Source of the DNA: Adiantum capillus-veneris
Taxonomy: Eukaryota > Streptophyta > Polypodiopsida > Polypodiales > Pteridaceae
DNA length: 64,000 nt
NCBI GenBank assembly: GCA_014529385.2
Contig: CM043953.1
Span: forward strand, 64,126,372-64,190,371
Direction of reading: 5' to 3'
Shown: piece after piece, positions 51,030 to 62,415 of the stretch
Layout of the letters: the number at the start of each line of letters is the position of its first letter
Position numbering within the stretch: position 1 is the first letter of the stretch
Made by a program: the position numbers and the translations under genes
Notes under the pieces: model-generated
The model's database searches: none
The model's input: only the letters and a program-made list of their open reading frames with translations
Told to the model about the DNA's origin: nothing

Positions 51030-53100
51030 ACATGACGACGCAAAAGGAGTCTCTCTCTCGTTTCGATTCACAGGAGAGCCAAGCTTTTTGCCTCTCTTGT
51101 TATTGATTCTTGACAGGGCAACGCCCTTAGGGACAAGCCTCACTCTCTCTCTTCGTTTTGCTTCATAGCAGAGCCAACAGAGAATTACTCTCTTTGATTT
51201 TCTACAGGGCCAGTGCCCTCTCTCTCTTGCTCGATCTCGGTAGCAATCCCTACAAGGAGAAACTCCCTCTCTCTCTTTGTTCGATTTGCAGCAGGGCCAC
51301 GGGGCTTGCCTTTATCCAGGACCTGCACGATGGTAAACTATCATGATCAGGCCAAATTAATCTTCTTCACATCTTAAGCTAAGAAGAGAGATTCAATCAT
51401 AAATTAATAAATAAATGTTGTCTTGAGTGTTCGGTAAAAGTGTGTCTCCGCTTACAATTGTGTCACTTTGAAAATAAAAAAGGCCTATTGAGAAGAAAAG
51501 GAAAAGGAAAAAATCCATGTAGATTTTAAGAAAAATAGTGTTAAAATAAACCCAATTTTTCAAAAGCCCCTCTTGAATGAATCATTAAAAAGAATTCTAT
51601 AAAATTGCAAATTATATTTTCCAAATATATCGGTTGTCTCATACACTTACATAAATAATTTTTAAGAACTCAATATAGAGAACAAAAATTAAAACAAGAC
51701 TAAGTAGAATGAGCACATTGGTGCAGCCAAAGACGATCAAAGCTAGGAGTGGGCATGCATGAGTATGTATGCGGATAGGTGCAAGCTAGAGTGCTAAAGC
51801 ATGTGTAAGCGTTATGAGCAGTCAAGGGGATTTGGAAGTGTGTGTTTATGGTGGATTTTTAGGCCAAGTGGGATCTATATGGAGCTAAGCGGGATGGTTT
51901 CTCAAGATATCCCAAGTGCTAGAATTGTGTAGCAAGGTGCAGTCCTCGAGGTGTTCTCCAAGCTGGTCCATACCACTCTTCAAATGGAGCTATGGAGTGC
52001 AAGATATTGTAGTTTGAATGTGCAGTGCTTTTTAGATCCTTATTGGATTGCGCAAGTGCAAATGGATGGTCAAAGTTTATGTAAGTGGATGGAATTGAAG
52101 TGCTTGAATTATGCTGCATGCCAGTCTTTTTGGATCGCCAATCAAAATACAGACAGCCAAGTTATGAGTCAATGAAGTTATGATGGGGGCCAATTCTAAT
52201 GTGTCTTAATCGCCTTAATTGGCACGCAGCTAACAGTCTTTTTGAGCTTGCCAAGATTCTTGGAGGTGGTATGTGGCATGTGGGATTATTCAAAAGTGAC
52301 GGCTTGTCAATCGGGATCGTGGGCACTAAGATACACCCATTTGAAATTGGGAGCAGTTGCTGGGAGATAGAAGCAAATGATTTTTTGACAAATTTGGGCA
52401 TGTCATTTGAGGCCATGGAAAAGAAAATTGGTGGATTCAAGGTGTGGGTTGCCAGCTTTTGGTAGCACTTTGCAGCATGGGCATTGGATCAGTGAGCAAT
52501 AATGGGAATGCCCTGAAGTCAATGAAAAGAGGCTTTTTTGGAGGCTTGGTTAAGAGGGTTTCCAAACCCACAAGGGGGCGCTTCATTGTGGTGATGCCAT
52601 ATGGCACTCGATCAAACCCACATGAGGTGTGTGGGGTAGGAAGTTCACACATATATAAAGAATCAAAGACACTCCATAAGCAACAAGTGGGAGTGAGAGT
52701 GAAGCTTTAATGGCTTCTCCCTCACCTCTCTCGCGGATGCGCGTGCTAGCAGCTCTGAGGAACTGCATAGGCGTTCAGAGGCAACCGCGGACAGCCTAGT
52801 CGTGTAGTGGCACAAGCATCATGGGAACAAATGCTATGAGTCCGTTTTTAGATACATTACAACATTTCTAATAATATATATAGATAGGTATATGTGTGTT
52901 ATTTACCTAAATAACCTTCATAGTAACTTTCTAAAGTTTACTTTTGAGATTTACGAGGATAAAAAGCCTTAACCGTTGTGAGTTTTATTTATCTACTTTT
53001 ATCTCATATCTAGATCCTATAGCTATCATGATTATATTATATTTATTCTATTTTTTATTTTTATTATATTTTATTTTCTATTTTAAATTAATATTGATTT
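51030..53100. other. No gene recognised
   Basis: Pyrimidine-rich blocks with ctctctctctt and acagggc words (51040-51310), then AT-rich sequence. A segment at 52110-52150 (gcatgccagtctttttgg) recurs with changes at 56920, so the two areas share a repeat. Confidence 0.5.
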
Positions 53101-53157
53101 TCTATTGGGATGCATACAAACTCTTAAACACTCTTTTCAAAGGTCATGATCCTGCTT

Positions 53158-53284
53158 ACATGCACCATGATGTGTGTATTCTTGGAGCCATAAGGAAATT
53201 CAAGGTTCAAGGTCATGCTTACATACACCATGATGTGTGTATTCTTGGAGCCATAAGAAAGTTCAATGCAAAGGGACCCGCTGA
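53158..53284. repeat. Tandem duplication, 63 bp x 2
   Basis: acatgcaccatgatgtgtgt... at 53158 and acatacaccatgatgtgtgt... at 53221, an exact multiple of three, in an open frame with no known domain. Confidence 0.85.
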
Positions 53285-54149
53285 AGGTCACTTTTGCAAA
53301 GAGAAAACATGTTTTTGTGGAATTTTTGGTATCCACTTCCCATTCAAATTTGAAAAAGTGTCCTTCACAAAAGTGGTAGCTCATGAGTTGAATAATATGC
53401 TCAATTTTTTTCATAATATTTGGAGCTATGGCCAAGGAGCTGATCACACCACAAAAGAACACCCTCTTCTCCCTTGTAAAGAAACCATGAGTTAGTGAGT
53501 GAAGTGATGTTAGTGGGAAAGAGTGAGAATAGAAAGGACCAACTTCTATGTATGCCTTGGGGAAGCTCTAGCTAAATTTGCAAGCACACACAGTTTTTGA
53601 CAAGCCTATGATCATCTAATGTACGTATCTGCCATTCATTATTTAAGGATTTTGATTGCCCTAAGAAGGTACCAAAGGCTACAAATCGTTTGCTTCTTCA
53701 ACAAATCAGCAACATACTTGTGAGCGTATTGTGTGAGGTGTTACTTTTTACATTCGTTTGTTATTCTATTTCTCCATCTATCTCCCTCTCTAACCAAATA
53801 ACAAGGATAGCAAGATGCAAACTTTTCCATTGGTGATGCGCGGTAAAGATAAGGTGTGATTTGAAACTTTGGAAAGCGAGCCGAAGCTGGCATGGTCGGC
53901 TCCACGAGCGTAGTTTTTGCATGATTCCTGCAAGGAGGCGTCTCCAGTCGAGATGGGTGAAAATCTGAAAGCTCTTAAGCAAGAGAAAGTGAGGATTTTA
54001 ATCTGTTCCTTGATCATTTTGAAGCATGTTGGGCAAAGTTGGCAGCAGCCATGCATTTGTCTAATGGTGAGTACTTCAAGCTGGATAAATTCATGGGTTC
54101 TTACATCCCAAGGTGCAAGAAAATGTGGACTTTGAAAGCCCTGAAAACT

Positions 54150-55605
54150 ACAATGGGGTAGTGGAAATTGCACAGTTAGAGAGTAGGAAGATTAAAAAGA
54201 AGTCTGAACAGGGTGTGATGGGCACAAGATGATGGTTCCTACTCAATTGTAGAGTCCTTGTGATGTCATCCAAGACAAGAATAAGGTGAATCAAGGTGTG
54301 GAAATTGTTCCACAACATTGGGTATGTACAGCCTAGGAATCGTCTGAGCAAATCTAGGAGTTGCGGTCAAGTGTGATGGACAGGGGACAACCAAGAGGAG
54401 GAAGAGGTAGAGCTTGGTAGCTACCTGGCAGGTGTTACAACTGTGGAGAAGAGAGTCCTTATGATCCAGATTGCCCCCATCCACCTAGAAAAAGAGGAGG
54501 TATATACCCATTGTTTGGAAGAGGTAGAGGATAATGACATTTCAATGGTCAGAGAGAGCAGCCAATTGAGAATCCTTTATCGCCGGGCGGCGCCGCATAA
54601 TGATGAAGTCACTTGGGTCAATATCATTGGTGTGGACAAGCAGGATATGGATGTTTTGGCTAAGAAGAGGGTGAGAGGTGAAAGGAAAACAGAGATGGAA
54701 CGAAAAACTAGAGCTCACGCAAAGAGAAGGTGTATGAAGGCAAGGAGCAACTAGAGACTAGTAACAAAAGGAGGCATCGTAGGATCAATCAATCGGATTT
54801 CCAACTAGGACCACAAATGGATGGCCAAAGTGAGATAGCCAATCTTACGATTCTCGATCCAGTAAAGACTTATGTTACAAAAGTAGATCAACGCTCACAA
54901 TGGGAGAAGTACTTACCCCTTGTAGAGTATGTGTACAATAATATTGTCCATACTACTACATGAAAGGCTCGGAAGACCTAAAAGGACCTTGCTACTTAAA
55001 GTACATGGGAAGATCTTCGCTGATGATGAGTATAGCCATGACCTACAAGAATCTTTCCAAAAGATTAAGGAGGCTATATCCATCTCTCAACAAAGGCAAA
55101 AGGCTGCTGCTGCTGATAAGCACAAAAGGGCCTTAACATTCAAAGAAAATGATTGGGTCTTACTCAAGTTTCCCAAGGCTCGATTAAGGCAAACGACGGG
55201 CAAAAATCCTATGGGCCACCAAAAGTATTATGCTAAACTAGCAAAAAGATACTATGGTTCTTTTCAAATCTTGAAGCCAATCAATGACATGGCTTATCAA
55301 CTCAAGTTGCCCAACCATTGGCTCATACACAATGCTTTTCATGTGAGCCTACGTAAGCCCTACAAAGGAGAGCCACCACGAGAACCAATTATTGAAGACC
55401 CACCAGAGATCGAAGATCAAGAAGAGGTGCTACAACCCGAAGCTATCCTTCGGCATGAGGACAAGGTACTACGACATGGTAAGATTATCCGACGGTATCT
55501 TATTAAGTTCAAAAATTATTTTTTTGAAGATGCAAGATGGATGCAAGGAATACAGCTTAAGGATAGTATGAACCTTGTCAATGCTTACAATGCCACATTA
55601 GAGTA
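54150..55605 (+). pseudogene. Ty3/gypsy remnant with gag joined to integrase by internal deletion
   Basis: The gag tail has GRGQPRGGRGRAW and a zinc knuckle CYNCGEESPYDPDC, where proline replaces the metal-binding histidine (about 54430-54470). Near 54780 the sequence jumps to the end of the integrase (MDGQSEIANLTILD), then continues to its C-terminus and a chromodomain-like stretch (ILRHEDKVLRHGKIIRRYLI, FEDARWMQGIQL), ending at the stop near 55604. Protease, RT and RNase H are absent. It is the same family as 62416-64000. Confidence 0.86.
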
Positions 55606-55950
55606 AGCAAATGTAAATGTTTCTTTTAAATGATCAAATTTTTTTGTCTTATAAGACTAATTCTCTTTATCTTGTGCACAAATTTAAGTAGTATGCATGC
55701 TTAGAATCATGTTTGTGTTGACGACGTTTCTTAAACACCAAGTAGAAATTGTTGCTCTACTTGGGAATTACGATATGGACTAAAGAGCAGACATGCTTGT
55801 GGCAACTAAGTCTCCCAAGCTCCAAATGGATTAGTCATCTATCTTGGAATGATGTCGTAGGGTAAAAAGGGATCCTCTACCCGCTAAGAAACATTGACTA
55901 ATGACTAAGGCTTTATCTCTTCTACCTCATAGTTGAGATCGACTATGATT

Positions 55951-56050
55951 TCAAGAGAGAGGTAATGTCATAAAATCTAATATCTAACCAACCCAAATGT
56001 TTTTCTCATATTAAACTGATCATTTAATGTGGGAGAATAAACTGGAACAA
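55951..56050 (+). repeat. Polypurine tract and start of the 3' LTR of the gypsy remnant
   Basis: tcaagagagaggtaa then TGTCATAAAATC at 55966. The minus-strand relative has the same join at 62058 (TGTCATAATAATC), and both share actgatcatttaatgtgg. The outer end is not resolved; 56050-57060 shows no gene. Confidence 0.7.
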
Positions 56051-57059
56051 GGGTTAGAATATAGACACGTGCTTATGGATCTATCTCAATACGGGGCCAA
56101 AGTCAAAGGGTCCAAATGAGAGATGGTTTGTCAAAGAGCAATACTAGAATGGAGCTTAAAGATCTTAGGGTTAGCTTTATTAAAGACCTCCAAAGGTTAG
56201 TGTTAAAAGTCCTTAGACCTTAGGCAATCTAGGGTTGTGCTTGAGGTGGGAACCCGGCCCAAGCTTGAGGTTCTTGTCGTGCTTGCTCGCTAAGGTGCTT
56301 GAGGTGCTTTATGACTAAGGTGCTTTATGACTAAGGTGCTTAAGGTGCTCCATGACGAAGGTGCTCGAGGGGCTGAAGGTGTTCCAAAAGTCAACCAAGA
56401 TCCCTACTCATGGGGGGGGGGGCAAGCACTAATTGTAGGGGCATGAGAGAGAACACGCACACCCTCATACAAGGCAAGCCTAGTCTAAAGAAGCAACAAG
56501 GACACATGTCACGTTGTCGTGCCGCTCCGCTTTCATGAGGGGAAAAAGAGTGAGGGGATGCAAGTTGAGCTTCTTTGAAGCCTATATGTATATTGAGCAG
56601 TGGCCAGGGCTTGATAACATGCAAGGTTTGATGCTAAATGTATACCACATGTGGCTTAAAGGGCCATAATCTATGTTTTGATGCTAAAAGTGGGTATGTC
56701 TGAGGTGATTATAAATGGAAGTTTAAGGACTAGAATTGTAGTACTCAAAGTGCTCTATGGGTCTGTCTTTACGCTCGTCAATTGGAGCTACGGTGAGGAA
56801 GTTATGCCAGTTGGAAGTTGGGTTTGATTGCAGATCTGTACCGGATTGGGCAACTGCAGATGATGGATCAGGGATGAAGTGAATGCATGGGCCTAAAGTG
56901 CTCATCTTGTGGAGCATGTCAGTGTTTTTGGATTGGCAATCAGAGCTGTGGTTGCCAAGATATTGGCTGTTTAGGTCTCCCCAAGGGCCAGTTCCGTACC
57001 AGTCTGGTCGCCTTAGAGAGTGTGTCAACTGGAATTTTTTGGCTTTCGACCAGGTTATG

Positions 57060-57520
57060 GAATGCGGTGCATGTAATAGGGCAATAAGTAGTAAAGTAGC
57101 ATTTTTCCCAAAATGTCATCTCCTGTAGTGCATTGATAACGGGGTATTCTTCCAGAGTTGTGCTCAACACTACGATGGACGGTATGTATGTGAAAAATGG
57201 TAATTTGACAATGCTTGGCCAGGATGTATCCTAAAAGTTATTCTCGGCAATGCCTATTAGAGGGCAATAAATGCTTGAAGAGCTTCGTGTCCGAAATGTC
57301 GTCTCTTGGAATGCAATGATCGCGGGATATACTCAGCAGAGGTAGGGCCAAGAAGCTGGCTATTTTCAACAGATGCAAACTCTCCAAATGCAAGCACATA
57401 TGATTGTATCTTGAAGGAAAGTGGCACCATCCAAGACATTAGATGGGCAATGAAATTCATGATGGTATTGTGAGTCATGGGTTGCTAAAAACTCAAGGCA
57501 ATGCCTTGGTCATATATATG
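57060..57520 (+). pseudogene. Pentatricopeptide repeat (PPR) protein fragment
   Basis: Pieces in two frames: QNVISCSALITGYSS (57109-57153), TMDGMYVKNGNLTM (about 57170), RVRNVVSWNAMIAGYTQQR (57286-57342), then a TAG at 57343-57345 and GQEAGYFQQMQT, then GNEIHDGIVSHGLLK and GNALVIYM (57446-57518). These match the PLS-type PPR consensus of plant organelle RNA-binding proteins. The frame changes and stop make it a dead fragment. 57520-58250 shows no gene. Confidence 0.82.
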
Positions 57521-58169
57521 CCAATTATGATGGCATCTGATGGCCGCTCCATAAACATCAAATGGCCTCCTAAGTGGAGCTTTCCGCCCAAAAACTATAG
57601 CGGCTGCCCATTAAGCAAGGCATGTCAACACATAAAGACCGAGTATGATGATGTGCTAGCTAGTCAAAGTCTTGGGTGACATATGAACCAAGTGGGATCA
57701 CTAAGGCCGCCCGAACTTAAGTTAAAGGAGGGCTGGCCGTCCACTTTATTAAGACAAGATTGAAGTGTGAAGGCCCAAGGGAAAGGAAAAGGGGGAGGCT
57801 ATGGTGTAGGCAGTGAACGGCGAAGAGAGGGGAAGAGAAGGAGCTCGCGTTGGGCTATACAAAGCTCGGACGTCATCGAGCATGAATGACCAACGGGCTG
57901 GGGAGCCCATGCCGCTGCCGTTTCTAGGCAGTTTGGTGGTGGTTGTACAGTTGGCTTGCCATGTCATCTCTTTGCTTCCCACATAGCAACGACAACACCG
58001 TCATTTCTTAGGGGGAGGAGCTTTTCAAAAAAAAAAACGAGGGGGGGATAAGGTGCGGAGGGAAGGAGAAGAAGAGGAGGAAAGGGAGCTCGGGGAGTCG
58101 AAGCTCGGAAGAGGAATTGAAAGGTGAAGCCTCTCTCTCAGCTTAGGATCCAAGGCAAAGAAGGATCTC

Positions 58170-58170
<1 letters not shown>

Positions 58171-58218
<48 letters not shown>

Positions 58219-58248
58219 TCGACCTCGACCTCGACCTCGACCTCAACT
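58171..58248. repeat. CT microsatellite and (CTCGAC)n array
   Basis: A CT run to about 58214, followed by five hexamer units cctcga, immediately next to the copia fragment. Confidence 0.95.
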
Positions 58249-58249
58249 A

Positions 58250-58800
58250 GGTACAAGGAGATAGGAACGGAGGGTGCCCATAGCACATTTTGAGACATTT
58301 TCAATCATAGGTAAAAATTGTTTGGAGCACATAAATACTTTGGACTTTGCTTTAAGCGGATAAACCCATGCATGCCTGGAGTTATCATCAATGAAAGTCA
58401 CAAAGTAAAGGTAATTGCCCAAGGACGGAGTTTGCATTGTCCCACAAAAATCACTATGCACAAGTTGCAACCTGCATGTGGACCTAATTGAACCATCCTT
58501 TGGAAACTTTGAACACTACATCTTACCCAAATATAGTCCTTACAAACATGTTTGATAGGTGCTTTAAGAGGCGGCAAAGAATCAATCATATCAGATTCTG
58601 CAAACGCAACAAATTAGCAAAATTCAGATGCCCAAAACATGCATCCCAAAGTTTTGCATCTAAAATAGCCTTAGAATCCACAACTGCATTTGCAAAATTC
58701 TGCCCACACTTGTCATATAAAGTGAGCTTATACAACCTGTAATGGAAATGGCCTATGAACTTTGAGAAAAGCGGAATTAAGAGAATTAGAGTGAGCATTT
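58250..58800 (-). pseudogene. Copia fragment, GAG-pre-integrase and integrase start
   Basis: AKLWDACFGHLNFANLLRLQ (about 58660) and LVHSDFCGTMQTPSLGNYLY (about 58430), closely related to the copies at 4187-9404. It is a truncated, frameshifted piece with no LTR. Confidence 0.85.
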
Positions 58801-59147
58801 TTGTGAGATTACTTTGAGAACATAGAGGGTGAACTTAATTGATGGTAGCAACATAAACATAGTACTTAATTAACTAAGCATGAACAATACTTTTGCAAGA
58901 GAGAGAGTATTAGAGAACTTGACAATAGTTGAGGACCACTACAAGAGGTACTTCACATTAGCAACGCTCGCAGTGCGACGCTCAAAAGTGAAAATCCACG
59001 GCGTCTCCATGGGCATCACTAATAGCAACGCCGACAGGGGTAAAAAATAAACCGAGAGCGCCAAAACTCAGATCTCAGATTTGAGTTTCGGCGCTCTAGC
59101 GAAACAGGTAAACCCGCGCTCTCCCTCCCTCTCTCTCTCTCTTCCTT

Positions 59148-59148
<1 letters not shown>

Positions 59149-59231
<83 letters not shown>

Positions 59232-59288
59232 AGAGGAAGGAGAGCCAGGTATGCTCCTTCCCTCTCCTCTCTCTTCCCTTCCCCTCTG

Positions 59289-59324
<36 letters not shown>

Positions 59325-59336
59325 ACACATTGTGTC

Positions 59337-59377
<41 letters not shown>

Positions 59378-59399
59378 GAAAAGAGAGAGGTAAGGGGAG

Positions 59400-59450
<51 letters not shown>
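59149..59450. repeat. CA, CT and GA microsatellite cluster
   Basis: CA run at 59149-59227, CT at about 59287-59310, GA at 59338-59374 and 59405-59450. Confidence 0.97.
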
Positions 59451-59455
<5 letters not shown>

Positions 59456-59479
59456 AAAAAAGTAGAGAAATATGAAATG

Positions 59480-60075
59480 AAATGTTATATTAAGATTTAG
59501 AGTTAGGTTAGATTTAAAATTGCATTTAAGATTATGTTAGATTAAGATTTAAGATTAAGTTAGATTAAGATTTAAGATTAAGTTAGATTACATTTAATTT
59601 ATATTTAAAATTTATGCTAAATTTAAAATTAGGTTAATATTTAAATTAGATTTAAGATTAGGTTAGATTACATTTAGGTTTAGGTTAGATTTAGGTTTAT
59701 GTTAAGTTTAAGATTATGTTAGATTTAAATTTACGTTAGCTTTAAAATTAGGGCAAGGTTTAAGATTAGCTAGGTTAGATTTATGTTAGATTACATTTAG
59801 GTTTAGGATTTAAGATTAGATTAGATTTAGGTTTATGTTGAGTTTAAGATTAGATTAGATTAGATTTAGATTTATGTTAGATTTAAGATTAAGACAAGAT
59901 TTAAGATTAGCTAAGTTAGATTTAAGATTAGATTAGATTTGGATTTAAGTTAGATTACATTTTTCTTTATGTTAGATTTAAGATTAAATTAGATCTAGGT
60001 TTATGTTGAGTTTAAGATTAGATTAGATTTAGATTTATGTTAGATTTCAGATTAGATTAGGTTAGATTTTAGGGC
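59480..60075. repeat. AT-rich minisatellite-like array
   Basis: Irregular repeats of ttagatttaagattag and ttaggtttatg over about 600 bp; a short remnant follows at 60290-60320. Confidence 0.9.
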
Positions 60076-60114
60076 ATGTCAATGAAGGCTTTGCCCAAAG
60101 AGCAAACACTAGGT

Positions 60115-60286
60115 ACACAATAATGTGTATATTTCCATTAGAATCTGACACCTATTAACTCTCCCACTAACCATGTTCAATTAGCTCAGAATCACCATAT
60201 ACACAATAATGTGTATATTCCCATTAGAATCTGACACCTATTAACTCTCCCACTAACCATGTTCAATTAGCTCAGAATCACCATAT
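60115..60286. repeat. Tandem duplication, 86 bp x 2
   Basis: acacaataatgtgtat... starts at 60115 and again at 60201, nearly identical. Confidence 0.93.
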
Positions 60287-60727
60287 ATTCAATTAGGTTA
60301 GATTTAAGATTAGATTTTGGATTTAGTTTTTATATTAAAGTCTACCTTCGAGATTACGATAGCCAAACGGTGATCTGTCTCTTCCTCTCTACGGATGCGA
60401 CCTTAAGTTGGAAAGCTTTCAACAGCATGATACTCAGATTGGAGGCCAACATGTAATGTGCTAAGTAATCCCTCAAACAAGGATCTGTTGTGAAGAGATG
60501 TTAAGATGCTGTGAATTGCTACAGCTAGAGAAGAGGCAAAGGGGTTTTGTCCACTACATGCACTGTCATGTAGACGTGCGTGTGTAGATTTCTCGTACCC
60601 ACAAATATAGGCATTGACTAATAAAGACGAGAATATAACCCAGTGGTTCTGATCTTCGTGCACCTCTAGACCAAGGTGTGCGGGGATCGGACATGACTAG
60701 AGAATGTGAGGTAGTTTACAGTGTGAA

Positions 60728-60818
<91 letters not shown>
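60728..60818. repeat. GA microsatellite
   Basis: About 45 GA units. The flanks 60320-60720 and 60820-62050 show no gene; the latter probably holds the 3' LTR of the gypsy element on its right. Confidence 0.97.
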
Positions 60819-60820
<2 letters not shown>

Positions 60821-61899
60821 AAGCTTCATGCACAACTTTAATTATCCCTGTTCTCAGACCCAAGACCTCACACACCTTCGAAGATGGTGAGAGCTAGCAG
60901 GGTATGAGAGTAGATTGAGAGGAAGAAGGAGTATCTTACGAGAAAGATGTACATCTCCTCACATAATCACTCATATTAGCATAGCTTAGCTTAGTAATTA
61001 GCTTGGTAGAGGAGATGAGCATGCATTGAAGCTTGGCTCTTGGTTGGATTTGCATCCACATGCCAAGAGAGTGTTGATGTAGGCTTCTATCTCACAAGCT
61101 TGGAGTAGGTGATGAGCTCTCCATTAAAGCTTGGGAAGAGATAGTCTTCTCTTTCTTCACACATGAGATTGTGTGAGTGTGTGTGTGAAAATGCCTTGCA
61201 AAAATCAGCCCCCTCTCTCTCTTGGGCGAGCCCTCTTGCCATTTGCTCTTGCTGAGCCCTCATTGGCTCTCCCCAAGTCAAGCCAATGACTATTAAGCAG
61301 CATAAGTGATAGCCTTCTGACATGTGTCCCCCTTTCCCCTTTTGTGAGAGCTTTAGGTAATTAAATAATTAAACTAAACTCTCATTGGACCCCTTTGCCT
61401 CCTGGCCAATAGGAATCAGGCAAGCCATTGGGCTCCTGAATGCTCATTGGACCCCTTGGGAGACTGCCCAATAGTCTTCTAGGAGACTTAATTCTCATTG
61501 GTTTCTTTTATTAAATGCTTTTAAATTAATTAAACTAGATTTACTCTAGCTTAATTCTCATTGGTCCACTTCAAGGGTCATCCAATAGAAACTGGGCACA
61601 CCTTGTGGGCATCTGGCCTAGGGAGCTGACATGTGTCCCTCATTCCCTTTGTGTAAAGGGAGCCTGTGTGTGTGTGTGACTTTCTCTCTCATCCCCTAGA
61701 AGAAGGGCTCGCCCCCTCCCATGTATGGATATGCATTGACTTTGGAGAGCACACAAAGCATCCAATTCCCCCTAAGCTTTAACCCTTTGGACACAACCTT
61801 TGAATTTTGGAACCTTAGCATTTTGGAAGTCTTAATGAGCTGAACCTTAGGGTATTTTTAGCCCGTTGTTGCACATGGATCTTTTGCAGATGGCCCCCC

Positions 61900-62074
61900 C
61901 TTTGGATCCCTATTTTCCCTCCTTTGGATCCCTACTGTGGCCGGTCTGCTAGCTGAACCAATATTCTAGCTTTTTCTCCCCTGGCACTTCCCCACATTAA
62001 ATGATCAGTTTACTATGAGAAAATCATTTAGGAGAATTAGATATTGATTATTATGACATTACCTCTCTCTTGAA
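61900..62074 (-). repeat. Polypurine tract and 3' LTR start of the terminal gypsy element
   Basis: On the minus strand tcaagagagaggtaa (62060-62074) precedes TGTCATAATAATC (from 62058 leftwards). The outer end of the LTR is not resolved. Confidence 0.7.
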
Positions 62075-62415
62075 ATCATAGTCGTCCTTGACTATGGTGT
62101 AGAGAAGATAAAGCATATTCATGAGTCCTTTTCTTAGCGGGTAGAGGATCCCTATGTTACCCTACGACATCATTCCACAATGGATGACTAGTCCATTTGG
62201 CGCTTGAGACCCTGAGGCTGCCGCAAGCATGTCTGCACATTAGTCCTATCAGTCTTCCATAGTAGAGTGACAAGCTCTACTTGGTGTTTGGGAGACGTCG
62301 TCTCCACAAACTTGATCTAAGCATGCATACTACTTCATTTTTGTGCACAATAAAGAAAAAGAGAGTCTTATAAGACAAAAAAACTTTGTTCATTTTTAGC
62401 ATTTTGTACATTTGC

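Noticed and set aside
53158-53495. 183-aa frame with a 21-residue repeat as a gene
   Set aside because: Its first part is low-complexity AT-rich sequence and the repeat is a 63-bp DNA duplication; no known domain.
59019-59475. Several open frames with runs of CV, TH, SL or RE
   Set aside because: These are translations of CA, CT and GA microsatellites, not genes.
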